Shown piece by piece: positions 7,918-16,080 of a stretch of DNA of 64,000 nt. The stretch's first letter is position 1. Each line of letters opens with the position of its first letter. The notes beneath the pieces are model-generated. The model made no database searches and was not told the DNA's origin. It saw nothing but the letters and a program-made list of their open reading frames with translations. Both the position numbers and the translations under genes were made by a program. The stretch is from Solibacteraceae bacterium (GTDB lineage Bacteria > Acidobacteriota > Terriglobia > Bryobacterales > Bryobacteraceae), in NCBI GenBank assembly GCA_026984795.1, contig JALSRK010000007.1, positions 1-64,000 on the forward strand, in the 5' to 3' direction.

Positions 7918-8079
7918 ATGGCAGGCAACCGCATCAAGATCCGGCTCGTCTCCACCGCCAAGACGGGGCACTTCTACACCACCACCAAGAACCCCAAGAA
8001 GCGCCAGGAGAAGCTGGAGCTCAAGAAGTACGATCCGGTGATCCGCAAGCACGTCATCTATAAAGAAGCCAAGATCTAA
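7918..8079 (+). CDS. rpmG: 50S ribosomal protein L33
   Basis: 53 residues: [20 protein letters not shown], then [17 protein letters not shown] and the family end [10 protein letters not shown]. It lacks the CxxC pairs of zinc-binding L33, so it is the zinc-free paralogue. The ATG is one base after the rpmB stop, so translation is likely coupled. It is followed within 10 nt by an intrinsic terminator. Confidence 0.97.
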   Translation: MAGNRIKIRLVSTAKTGHFYTTTKNPKKRQEKLELKKYDPVIRKHVIYKEAKI

Positions 8080-8087
8080 GGCTCGCT

Positions 8088-8113
8088 CCGGACGCCTCCT
8101 GCGCCGGTTTTTT
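8088..8113 (+). terminator. intrinsic terminator after rpmG
   Basis: Stem CCGG-A-CGC (8088-8095) pairs with GCG-CCGG (8101-8107) around loop CTCCT, with one bulged A, followed directly by six T residues. This is a textbook rho-independent terminator for rpmB-rpmG. Confidence 0.85.
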
Positions 8114-8114
8114 C

Positions 8115-8143
8115 AGGCGCCCGCCGCCAGCGGCTGGGCGCCT
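8115..8143. repeat. second hairpin in the rpmG/8171 gene gap
   Basis: AGGCGCCC (8115-8122) pairs perfectly with GGGCGCCT (8136-8143) around a 13-nt loop. On the plus strand it is followed by only TTT. It may back up the rpmG terminator or stop transcription arriving from the minus-strand gene that ends at 8171. Confidence 0.5.
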
Positions 8144-8170
8144 TTCGAGTCTCCGGGCGCTCGTTGGGGG

Positions 8171-10390
8171 CTATTCCGACCCCGCCCGGGCGCCGGCCGC
8201 CTTGTAAGGCCGCGTGTCCGGCTCCGGCTGAAATGCCTGCCACAGAGGCAGCGCCGCGGCATCGAACCAGGTCATCGGGTTCAGGCCCAGGATCAGCTCG
8301 ACGGTCCGCAGCACCGAGGCCGAGTTGTAGAAGGTACTGTCCACGAATCCCCGGCGGGCGTAGGGAGAGACGGCCAAGGCGACCGAGCGGCGGGGATCCA
8401 CGTGGTCCCGGCCGCCCGGGGCGCTCTCGACGACGAAGATCGCCATCTGCGGCCAGAAGCGGCTCCGCGTGCAGGCCTCGACGATCATCCCCAGGGCCCG
8501 GTCGTCGTCCGCCACCGCCTCCGGAGTGCGGGCGGCGTCCCGGGCCAGCCGCATCACCATCAGGCGCGGCATCTCGCCGGCCTGCTCCATGCGCTCCAGG
8601 TCGCGCAGGAAAGCCCGGGCCCGTTCGACGTCCGGGTAGCTGGGGTCGGGGCCGCGGAAGGCGCGGTCGGTGAAGCGTTTGATGCCCGGGTCCAACACGC
8701 GGCGCACCTGGGGGCCGCCCGGCGCCGCCGGCTCGGCGTTCTGCACGGCGAAGCCATAGTTGCGGACGCTCAGGCCGGCGAGCGCCGCCTGGGTCCAGAG
8801 GTACCCCGCCGGGGGCGCCGCGGCCAGCTCCGAGGGCCGGAAGATCTCCCGGCCCAGCCGCCCCGCCGCCACCGCCGGCCAGAGCCGCTCGACGAAGGCC
8901 GGCGCAATCGCCGCCGTCGCCCAGTAGAGGCCCGGGGCATCCCCGGCTCCGCAGGTGTAGAAATTGTCGAAGGTGACGAACTCCCGGGCCAGCTTGCGGT
9001 GGTTCGGGGCCGCTTCGGCGAACCGGACCAGCGCCCGGTCGCCGTTGCCCCGTCCTAGATCCCCGAGCACCTCGTCGAAGCTGAGGCGGCCCTTGACGAT
9101 GTAGAGCACATGCCGGATGGGTGACCGGTACTCTTCCGGCAACTCTGCCGCCGGCGGCACCGGACTTCCAAGCGGGATCTCCCGGAAGCCGATCATCCGC
9201 TCGTCGATGTATGGCGAGAGCCGCAGCACCTGCTTCGTGTAGTCGAACAGCGCCACCTCGTCCAGCGGCCCGATGACCGACGCCGTCCCCGAAGCCGTGC
9301 CCGAGCCCTTGGCGTTCAGCACCACGGCCCGGCCGCCGGGAAGCGCCGAGACGGCCGTCGGGTAAGCGCCCGCTGGGACGAATCCCAGCACCCGGGGCTC
9401 ACGCTTGGAGACGTCCACCACCGCCACCGTGTTGGCGCTCGAGCAGACGACGTACAGGCGCTTCTGGTCCGGCGCCAGCGCCAGCGCCGCCGGCGTCATG
9501 CCCGCCGGCTGCCGTGGCCACATCGCCATCCGTACTGGTTCGAGGCGCTCCAGCACGCCGCCCTCGCGGACTCCGATCACCTGCACCCGGTCCGCTCCGG
9601 CCACGGCCACGAAGATCCGCGCCTTCCACAGCGGCGGCTCTTCTTCCTCTTCGAGATCCGGCGGCCGGTCTTGCCAGACCATGTCCATCGGCTGCAGCCC
9701 CAGGCGTTCCAGATCCAGGTGGTGGCCCTCGTCGTCGAACTGGTGCACCGAGCCCTCCGCCCAGCTGGTGACGAAGTAGGAACCGCCGTCCGGATGCAGC
9801 AGCACCCGGTAAGGCCGCCGTGGGGCGGCGAACCGCTCGATCACCCAGCCGGACTGCGGATTGATCACTTGGACCTCGTTGCGGAACAGCGCTGTGATGT
9901 AGAGCAGCCGGCCGTCCGGCGTGACCTCGATGTCGCCGGCAAAGTCCTTGGGCGATTTCGGCTCGCCCCGCGGCACGGTGGAGAACGTCCTGCCTCTCTT
10001 CAGCTCGCCCTCGGCGGTCAGAGTGAACTCGTAGACCGCGGCTGCCGCGCCCCCGGTCACGTAGAGCGTCTTGCCCTCGGGGGTGAAGGCCAGGCCGTAA
10101 CCGGTGTCCGGCAGCTCCGCGCGGTCCGCTTCGCGGAAGTCCTGAGTCGAGAAGACCGCCACAGAAGGCTGCGCCCCGGCGTTCAAGACCGCCAACCAGC
10201 GGCCGTCCGGCGAGACCCGGCTCCTGACGGGAAACGAGCCCACGGGAACCTGCCGCCCGGCGGGCTGAATCCGCCAGCCGGTCACCAGGACGGTGGTTCC
10301 GTCGGGCGCGGGACCGGGGCGTTCCGGAAGCGGCGGCTGGGCCAGGCCGGCGGCGCACGCGGCGGCGAGCAAGACGGCGCGGCTCTTCAT
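8171..10390 (-). CDS. exported YncE-like beta-propeller / phosphoesterase-like fusion
   Basis: 739 residues. A signal peptide (ends near LAQ, residue 18) is followed by a seven-bladed propeller of the YncE/YVTN type (about 30-400; blades such as RVSPDGRWLAVLN, AFTPEGKTLYVTGG, LAPDQKRLYVVCSSAN) and a C-terminal alkaline-phosphatase/phospholipase-C-like domain (about 425-720). In known fusions the domain begins KENRT/SYDQ; here it reads VKGRLSFDEV, so the catalytic Asn/Thr positions are changed. The DGHNW-like motif is DAPGLYW, and the acidic pair before PDHVD is lost (VESAPGGRDHVD). The enzyme domain is therefore probably inactive. The ATG overlaps the nadE stop (ATGA). Confidence 0.8.
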   Translation of the reverse strand: MKSRAVLLAAACAAGLAQPPLPERPGPAPDGTTVLVTGWRIQPAGRQVPVGSFPVRSRVSPDGRWLAVLNAGAQPSVAVFSTQDFREADRAELPDTGYGLAFTPEGKTLYVTGGAAAAVYEFTLTAEGELKRGRTFSTVPRGEPKSPKDFAGDIEVTPDGRLLYITALFRNEVQVINPQSGWVIERFAAPRRPYRVLLHPDGGSYFVTSWAEGSVHQFDDEGHHLDLERLGLQPMDMVWQDRPPDLEEEEEPPLWKARIFVAVAGADRVQVIGVREGGVLERLEPVRMAMWPRQPAGMTPAALALAPDQKRLYVVCSSANTVAVVDVSKREPRVLGFVPAGAYPTAVSALPGGRAVVLNAKGSGTASGTASVIGPLDEVALFDYTKQVLRLSPYIDERMIGFREIPLGSPVPPAAELPEEYRSPIRHVLYIVKGRLSFDEVLGDLGRGNGDRALVRFAEAAPNHRKLAREFVTFDNFYTCGAGDAPGLYWATAAIAPAFVERLWPAVAAGRLGREIFRPSELAAAPPAGYLWTQAALAGLSVRNYGFAVQNAEPAAPGGPQVRRVLDPGIKRFTDRAFRGPDPSYPDVERARAFLRDLERMEQAGEMPRLMVMRLARDAARTPEAVADDDRALGMIVEACTRSRFWPQMAIFVVESAPGGRDHVDPRRSVALAVSPYARRGFVDSTFYNSASVLRTVELILGLNPMTWFDAAALPLWQAFQPEPDTRPYKAAGARAGSE

Positions 10391-12036
10391 GGGGTGAACC
10401 TTTGGGCGATGGGGAAGCGCCGGCCGATGCCGAACGCTTTCGAGGTCACCTTCAGGCCCGGCGGCGCCTGCTGCCGTTTGTACTCGTTGCGGTCCACCAT
10501 CCGGATCACCTCCTGGATCACGGCGAGGCCGAAGCCGGTCTCGGCGGCGATCTCCTCGGGCGCCTTGTACTCCTCGATGTAGCGGTGGAGGATCGCGTCC
10601 AGCATCTCGTAGGCCGGCAGCGAGTCGGTGTCCTTCTGATCCGGCCGCAGCTCTGCCGAAGGCGGTTTGACGAAGACCCGCTCCGGGATCACGCCGCCGT
10701 GGCGCCGGTTCGCCACTCGGCCCAACTCGTAGACCATGGTCTTCGGCACGTCGCTGATCACCGCCAGCCCGCCGGCCATGTCGCCGTACAGGGTGCAGTA
10801 GCCCACGGCCAGCTCGCTCTTGTTGCCCGTGGTCAGCACCATCGCCCCCCACTTGTTCGATAGCGCCATCAGCACCAGCCCCCGGAGCCGAGCCTGGATG
10901 TTCTCCTCGGTGACGTCCGGCGGCCGGTCGCCGAAGAGCGGCTGCAGCGCCTCCAGGCAAGCCTGATACGGACCGTTGATCGAGGCCACTTCGAACCGGA
11001 TACCGAGGTTCCGCGCCAGCGTCCGGGCGTCCTCGAGGCTGGCTTCCGAGGAAAACGGGCCGGGCATGGCGACGCCCGTGACATTCTCCCGGCCCACGGC
11101 GTCGGCGGCGAGGACGGCGGTCACTGAAGAATCGATCCCGCCGCTCAGCCCCAGCAGCACCTCCTGGAAACCGCACTTGCGGATGTAGTCCCGGGCGCCC
11201 AGCACCAGGGCCTCGTAGACGGCTTCGATCTCCTCGGGCAGGTTCTCGCGACGGTCGCCCTGGCCGGTTTCCAGATCGGCGAAGATCAGGTCCTCCTCGA
11301 AAGAGGCCGCCGCCGCGGTCACCCGGCCCTCGGGATCCATTACGAAGCTGCTGCCGTCGAAGATGAGCTGATCGTTGCCGCCCACCTGGTTCACGTAGAT
11401 CACCGGCATGCGGTACTTGCGGGCGGTGGTGGCGAAAATCTCCCGCCGCAGCTCGCGCTTGCCCATATGAAACGGCGAGGCGTTGATGCTGATGAGCGCC
11501 TCGGCCCCCTGCCGGGCGAGCTCCTCGACCGGGTCGCGGTCATAGCGCCGCCGCCGCCAGAACTGCTTGTCGTTCCAGGCGTCCTCGCAGACCGTCAGAG
11601 CGAACTTCACCCCCTCGGATTCCCAGACCCGCTGCGAGGCCGCCGGCAGGAAATACCGCGCCTCGTCGAAGACGTCGTAGGTGGGCAGCAGCATCTTGGT
11701 CTGGCGGAAGAGCTCCCGGCCGCGCTCGATGACCACCGCCTGGTTGTAGGCCGGCTTGCCGGCCTCGGAGTTCGTCGGGGCCACCGTGCCGTAGACGATC
11801 TTCAGATCCAGCTCCGCCGTCTCCTCGGCCAGCCGCGCCTCGGCCTCCTTGGTCCGCCGGTAGAAGCTGGGCTTCTCGAGCAGGTCCCGCGGCGGGTAGC
11901 CCGGCACGGCCAGCTCCTGGAAGACGGCCATCCGGGCGCCTGCCTCGGCTGCCCGGCGCGCCATGGCGGCGATGCGGTCGATATTGCCCGGAAAGTCCCC
12001 CACGGTGGTGTTGATCTGCGCCAGGGCGACCTTCAT
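10387..12036 (-). CDS. nadE: glutamine-dependent NAD+ synthetase
   Basis: 549 residues, two domains. The N-terminal nitrilase-fold glutaminase (1-260) has the Glu of FQELAVPGYPP, the Lys of KMLLPTYDVFDEARYF and the Cys of LTVCEDAWN. The C-terminal ATP-pyrophosphatase (280-549) has LLGLSGGIDSSVTAVLA and NKSELAVGYCTLYGDMAGG. It amidates nicotinate adenine dinucleotide to NAD+ using ammonia channelled from glutamine. A longer frame upstream exists, but this ATG begins the conserved fold (MKVALAQIN). A -10-like TAGAAT lies at 12053-12048. The propeller/phosphoesterase-like gene follows with ATGA overlap. Confidence 0.95.
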   Translation of the reverse strand: MKVALAQINTTVGDFPGNIDRIAAMARRAAEAGARMAVFQELAVPGYPPRDLLEKPSFYRRTKEAEARLAEETAELDLKIVYGTVAPTNSEAGKPAYNQAVVIERGRELFRQTKMLLPTYDVFDEARYFLPAASQRVWESEGVKFALTVCEDAWNDKQFWRRRRYDRDPVEELARQGAEALISINASPFHMGKRELRREIFATTARKYRMPVIYVNQVGGNDQLIFDGSSFVMDPEGRVTAAAASFEEDLIFADLETGQGDRRENLPEEIEAVYEALVLGARDYIRKCGFQEVLLGLSGGIDSSVTAVLAADAVGRENVTGVAMPGPFSSEASLEDARTLARNLGIRFEVASINGPYQACLEALQPLFGDRPPDVTEENIQARLRGLVLMALSNKWGAMVLTTGNKSELAVGYCTLYGDMAGGLAVISDVPKTMVYELGRVANRRHGGVIPERVFVKPPSAELRPDQKDTDSLPAYEMLDAILHRYIEEYKAPEEIAAETGFGLAVIQEVIRMVDRNEYKRQQAPPGLKVTSKAFGIGRRFPIAQRFTP

Positions 12037-12093
12037 CGCGAACTTCCATTCTACTGCCCGGGGCGCTCGCAACCCGGAAGGCGCGAAAAACTC

Positions 12094-12122
12094 TTGCGCC
12101 GGCGGCCCGCCTCGCATAGAAT
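12094..12122 (+). promoter_or_regulatory. promoter of the bicupin gene (leaderless layout)
   Basis: -35 TTGCGC (12094-12099), a 17-bp spacer and -10 TAGAAT (12117-12122). The GTG start at 12130 is 7 nt beyond the -10, so transcription would start at the start codon itself. No Shine-Dalgarno is present. Confidence 0.65.
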
Positions 12123-12129
12123 CCGAGGC

Positions 12130-13005
12130 GTGCGGGCATCCAGGCTTCTAGTTCTCCTGGTCGGCATGGCCTTGCTCGGTCCGCTACCATCGCTGCGGCC
12201 AGTGGAACGGACCGTCGCTCCAACGTTCCTCTACCGGCACCTCCCCAGTCTTCCGGAACGCCCTTCCGACATCACGACCCCATCGTGCCGCTACAAGCCG
12301 ATCTTCGGCGCCGGCGACTCGGAGACCCGCATCGTCAAGAGCGTCGCCCGGTTCGGCGAGGCCATCATCGAGCCCGGCGGCCGCTGCGCCATCGTGAACT
12401 ACCCGCGCGAAGAACAGGTCTACGTCGTGCTCGAAGGCTCGCCCGTGCTCCACTACGGCGGCGAGCGGCGTCCCCTGCGCCGCTACGACTACATGTACCT
12501 GCCGCCGGCCGTCTCGCACGGGCTCTCGAATCCCGGCTCCCAGCCCGCCAGAGTGCTCGTAATGGGTTGGAGGATTCCCCAGGGTCTGGCGCTCGAGATC
12601 CCCGATTCGCTTCAGCTCGCCAACATCGACGACGTGCCGCTCCAGGTGGTGGGCGGGCACCCGCCAAGCACCAAGTACCGCCTGCTGATGGGCACGACGG
12701 AAAGCAAGCGCGACCGCATCGCCGCTTCCCACGTGCTCACCAGCCTTTTCATGATGGAGTTCGAGCCGGGGGGCACGAACTTCCCACACCATCATCCGAG
12801 GGAAGAGGAGTTCTACCTGCTGCTGAGCGGCGAAGGGGAGATGGTAGCCGGCGGCGGCATGGACGGCATCGAGGGCCGCCATCCGGCCAAGGCCGGCGAC
12901 GCTTACTTCTTCCGCCTGAACTGCACCGTCGGGTTCTACGCGACCAAGGATCCCCGCGCCCCGAAAGCCCGCATCCTGGCCGCCCGCAGCCTTTACCCGC
13001 GCTGA
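12130..13005 (+). CDS. exported bicupin protein
   Basis: 291 residues from a GTG start that gives a good signal peptide (MRASRLLVLLVGMALLGPLP). Two cupin domains are visible: the first around residues 95-155 (EQVYVVLEGSPVLHYGG, PPAVSHGLSNPG), the second around 205-275 with the metal-binding motif FPHHHPREEEFYLLLSGEGE. Only the second has a full H-x-H-x-E set, so it probably carries the catalytic or structural metal. The layout recalls (S)-ureidoglycine aminohydrolase-like or oxalate-decarboxylase-like bicupins, but the substrate is not clear. It is followed 33 nt later by the enolase-superfamily gene, likely one operon. Confidence 0.75.
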   Translation: MRASRLLVLLVGMALLGPLPSLRPVERTVAPTFLYRHLPSLPERPSDITTPSCRYKPIFGAGDSETRIVKSVARFGEAIIEPGGRCAIVNYPREEQVYVVLEGSPVLHYGGERRPLRRYDYMYLPPAVSHGLSNPGSQPARVLVMGWRIPQGLALEIPDSLQLANIDDVPLQVVGGHPPSTKYRLLMGTTESKRDRIAASHVLTSLFMMEFEPGGTNFPHHHPREEEFYLLLSGEGEMVAGGGMDGIEGRHPAKAGDAYFFRLNCTVGFYATKDPRAPKARILAARSLYPR

Positions 13006-13038
13006 GCCGGCGCGGCCTTTTCCAGGAGCATCAGCACC

Positions 13039-14415
13039 ATGAAAGACAAACTCAGCCGACGCGACATTCTGCACGCTTCCGCCGGGGCCGCCGCCATGGC
13101 TTCCGGCTTCGCCGCCGAGGCCGCCCAATCGGCCCCGGACGTCAACAAGAACTCGGCTCCGAGCAAGCTGCGCATCACCGACATGCGCGCCGTGACCATC
13201 GCCGCCAACTATGACTACCCGATCATCCGCATCGACACCAACCAGGGCGTCTACGGCTACGGCGAGGTGCGCGACGCCGGCGTCAAGGGCATCGCCCTGA
13301 TCCTGAAGGCCCACCTCGTCGGCGAAAACCCACTGAACATGGAACGGCTTCTCCGTAAGATCCGGCTCTTCGCCGGGCAGGGACGGATGGGCGGCGGTTA
13401 CTCGGCCGTGGACATGGCCCTGCACGACATCGCCGGCAAGGTCTACGGCGTCCCGGCCTGGCGGCTGCTCGGGTCGAAGCAACGCGACAAGATCCGCATC
13501 TATTGCGACACCACCGGCCACGAGGATCCGAAAATCTACGCCGAACGGATGAAGAAGCGGCAGCAGATGGGCTTCACCTTCTTCAAGATGGACCTCTACA
13601 CACGGCTGGTAAAGAACCGCCCCGGCGCGGTAAACCATCGCGGCGTGGCCACCGAGAAAGGCCTCGGCTACCTTTGCGAGTATATCGAGGCCGTCCGCGA
13701 CGCCATCGGCTGGGACGTTCCCCTGGCGGCCGACCACTTCGGCCCGCTGAACCTCAACGACTCCATCCGTTACGCCCGCGCCTTCGAGCCCTATGATCTG
13801 GCCTGGGCCGAAGACATCCTCCAGGTCGGGCACCTGGGCCCCGGCGGCGACGCGCCGCGCAACTGGCGGGCCTACCAGGAGATCAAGCAGGCGACGACGA
13901 CGCCCCTGGCTATCGGAGAGGGCCTGTTCGGGCTAGAGGAAGGTTTCAAGGACTTCCTCGACAACCACGCCGTGGACATCATCCACCCGGATCCGGAGAC
14001 TTCCGGCGCCTTGATCGAGACCAAGCGCATCGCGGACTACGCCGACCTGCAGGGCATCCCCACCGCGGTCCACTTCGCCGGCTCGCCGGTCGGCTGCATG
14101 GCCAGCGTCCACATGGCGGCCACCATCCGCAACTTCGTGGCCATGGAGAACCACGCCGTGGACATGCCCTGGTGGAGCGACCTGGTGACGGGCCTTCCCA
14201 AACCCATCATCCAGAACGGTTACATCCAGGTGCCCGACACGCCCGGGCTGGGCGTCGAGCTCAACGAAGAGGTGGTCAAGGAGCACCTGCGCTACCCGGG
14301 CTACTTCGAGCCGACGCCGGAGTTCAATGAGGTGATCGTGAGCGGCTTCCGCCGCGTGGGACCCTGGCCGCACTACGACGAGAACGGCAACTGGTGCAAC
14401 TGTGTGACCTACTGA
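13039..14415 (+). CDS. mandelate racemase/enolase superfamily protein, Tat-exported
   Basis: 458 residues. Tat-like signal (LSRRDILHASAGAAAMASGF), then the N-terminal capping domain and the TIM barrel. Catalytic features include the KMD segment at the end of beta-2 (FTFFKMDLY), metal ligands in LAADHFGP, WAEDIL and AIGEGLFG, and the late-barrel DIIHPDPETSGAL and HFAGSPVGC. It is longer than typical mandelate racemases because of the signal and an extended C-terminus. It probably acts as a sugar-acid dehydratase or racemase; specificity cannot be read. CAGGAG precedes the ATG, and it is transcribed with the bicupin gene. Confidence 0.85.
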   Translation: MKDKLSRRDILHASAGAAAMASGFAAEAAQSAPDVNKNSAPSKLRITDMRAVTIAANYDYPIIRIDTNQGVYGYGEVRDAGVKGIALILKAHLVGENPLNMERLLRKIRLFAGQGRMGGGYSAVDMALHDIAGKVYGVPAWRLLGSKQRDKIRIYCDTTGHEDPKIYAERMKKRQQMGFTFFKMDLYTRLVKNRPGAVNHRGVATEKGLGYLCEYIEAVRDAIGWDVPLAADHFGPLNLNDSIRYARAFEPYDLAWAEDILQVGHLGPGGDAPRNWRAYQEIKQATTTPLAIGEGLFGLEEGFKDFLDNHAVDIIHPDPETSGALIETKRIADYADLQGIPTAVHFAGSPVGCMASVHMAATIRNFVAMENHAVDMPWWSDLVTGLPKPIIQNGYIQVPDTPGLGVELNEEVVKEHLRYPGYFEPTPEFNEVIVSGFRRVGPWPHYDENGNWCNCVTY

Positions 14416-14480
14416 CCGAGCGCGTTCCCCCGGCTGGAACGGGCGGCGGCCCCGGGGCGCTCCGGCGCAAACCGCTTGCA

Positions 14481-14509
14481 TTGCGCCCCGCACGCCGGGC
14501 GGTCATAAT
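14481..14509 (+). promoter_or_regulatory. promoter of the DinB gene (leaderless layout)
   Basis: -35 TTGCGC (14481-14486), 17-bp spacer, -10 CATAAT (14504-14509), then 6 nt to the ATG at 14516. The -35 sequence and spacing match the promoter of the bicupin gene at 12094. No Shine-Dalgarno is seen. Confidence 0.6.
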
Positions 14510-14515
14510 CGAACC

Positions 14516-15019
14516 ATGGCGCTTGCAGCATCCTTGCTTCCCGAACTCGAACAGGAGGCCAAGGCGACGCGCCGGCTCCTCGAGCGGGTTCCCCAGGACA
14601 GCCTCTCGTGGAAGCCCCACGAGAAGTCGTTCTCCCTGGGGGAGCTGGCCTGGCACATCGCCTTGACGCCGGCTCAGATCGTGGCGGCGGCCACGCCGGA
14701 CGTCTACGAGGTCGACGAGTTCACCCAGCCGCCGGTCCCGGCCCAGACGCCGGAGATCCTCATGCAATTCGACGACAGCGTCAAGCGCGCCGCCGAGTAT
14801 CTGGCGCGGCTGGACGACGCCGCCGCCACGGCCACCTGGCGGCTGAAGATCAAAGGCCGGGAGGTGATGGCCATGCCCCGGATCGCCTTCATGCGGTCGC
14901 TGCTGTTCAACCACCTTTACCACCACCGGGGCCAGCTCACCGTCTACCTGCGCCTGCTCGACGTGCCGGTGCCGGGGCTCTACGGTCCCAGCGCGGACGA
15001 AGAGGCTCTTGCCGGCTGA
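14516..15019 (+). CDS. DinB/YfiT-like four-helix protein
   Basis: 167 residues of the DinB fold, a metal-binding four-helix bundle. The first histidine is in LGELAWHIALTP and the other two are in LFNHLYHHRGQLTVYLRLL, the family signature. Members include bacillithiol/mycothiol-dependent transferases, and many are uncharacterised, so the reaction is unknown. It stands alone with its own promoter and converges on the sugar isomerase gene 16 nt away. Confidence 0.85.
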   Translation: MALAASLLPELEQEAKATRRLLERVPQDSLSWKPHEKSFSLGELAWHIALTPAQIVAAATPDVYEVDEFTQPPVPAQTPEILMQFDDSVKRAAEYLARLDDAAATATWRLKIKGREVMAMPRIAFMRSLLFNHLYHHRGQLTVYLRLLDVPVPGLYGPSADEEALAG

Positions 15020-15035
15020 AGGCGCCGTTGGCGGC

Positions 15036-15917
15036 TCAGGCGCCGAAGCGGTAAGGGCGCACCAGCTCGGCCAGCCGTCTCATGTGCTTGGGGAAGGCCT
15101 GCAAGGCCGGCTCCTTGGCCTCGTACTCGATGGCGAGATAACCGCGGTAGCCTGCGTTGGCGAAAAGCTTTACGATCCGCGCCCAGTCCGACGGCTCGCG
15201 GCGGCCATCGGCATACTCGATCTCCGTCTTGAACTGCGCGTTCACGGCGTACGGCAGGCACATCTCGATCTGCCGGTAGGGCTCCTCCCGGAAGTTGCCG
15301 GTGTCCAAGTTGATGCCCACCCACGGGGAATCGACTTTCTTTACGATCTTGATGACGCGCTCGGCCCGCAGCGTGATGCCGCCGTGGTTCTCCAGGCCGA
15401 GGATCACCCCGCGCTTGGCGGCGTACTCGGCGCCCCGCGCCAGCACGTCCGCGGCCCACTCCATGGCCTGGTCCTCGGTCGCGCCCTTCGGCACGCGGCC
15501 GCCGAAGACCCGGATGTGTCCGGCCCCGAGTTTCGTAGCCACGTCGACCCACTTCTTGATCCCGGCCACTTCGCGGGCGCGCTCCTCGGCCGTAGGGCGG
15601 GTCATCTCGGTGCGCACGGAGATGCTGTAGATCTCCACCCCGTTGCGGTAGGCGAAGTTCTTGAGTCCCAGCAGGAACTCGTCGCCGGTGTTCGGGAACC
15701 AATAGACGGTCAGGTCGAGTCCGTCGATGTTCTGGTCCACGGCCATGGTCACCAGGTCTTTGTAGCTGAGCGAGCCCTCCTTGAGCTCCTTGCGGAACGA
15801 GTAGGCGCAGATCGCCGTGCGGAACCGGGCCTTTCTCGCCTTGGCCGATGCCGCGCCGGCGAGCGTCGCGGCCCCGGCCAGCGCCGGCGCGAGGCCCAGC
15901 AAATCCCTTCGTCTCAT
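15036..15917 (-). CDS. sugar phosphate isomerase/epimerase-like TIM barrel, Tat-exported
   Basis: 293 residues. Begins with a twin-arginine signal (MRRRDLLGLAPALAGAA), then an AP-endonuclease-2-type TIM barrel: FRTAICAYSF, NIDGLDLTVYWFPN, HIRVFGGRVP, LGLENHGG with metal-binding Glu/His, WVGINLDTGNF and YLAIEYEAKEP carrying the last Glu. This is the xylose-isomerase-like superfamily found widely in exported form with Gfo/Idh/MocA enzymes. AAGGAGG precedes the ATG, which fixes the start over longer upstream frames. Substrate unknown. Confidence 0.88.
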   Translation of the reverse strand: MRRRDLLGLAPALAGAATLAGAASAKARKARFRTAICAYSFRKELKEGSLSYKDLVTMAVDQNIDGLDLTVYWFPNTGDEFLLGLKNFAYRNGVEIYSISVRTEMTRPTAEERAREVAGIKKWVDVATKLGAGHIRVFGGRVPKGATEDQAMEWAADVLARGAEYAAKRGVILGLENHGGITLRAERVIKIVKKVDSPWVGINLDTGNFREEPYRQIEMCLPYAVNAQFKTEIEYADGRREPSDWARIVKLFANAGYRGYLAIEYEAKEPALQAFPKHMRRLAELVRPYRFGA

Positions 15918-15939
15918 GTGCAGCCTCCTTTCCATTCGG

Positions 15940-15954
15940 TTCGGCGACGCCGAA
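15940..15954. repeat. 15-nt perfect palindrome upstream of the sugar isomerase gene
   Basis: TTCGGCG-A-CGCCGAA, 22 nt upstream of the ATG at 15917. Its core is the same CGGCG-N-CGCCG found inside the palindrome at 5173-5201. It might be an operator, but such GC palindromes also arise by chance here. Confidence 0.35.
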
Positions 15955-16080
15955 GACGACAATTCTGTCACATGCGGCCGCGCGGGGGGGTGCGCACCGG
16001 GACCCGCCGCCGCGCGGTTGTCACGCGATTCGCTCGGGGCGACTCTATATGAATGAGACCCCCCACGGACGGGAGCAGCC

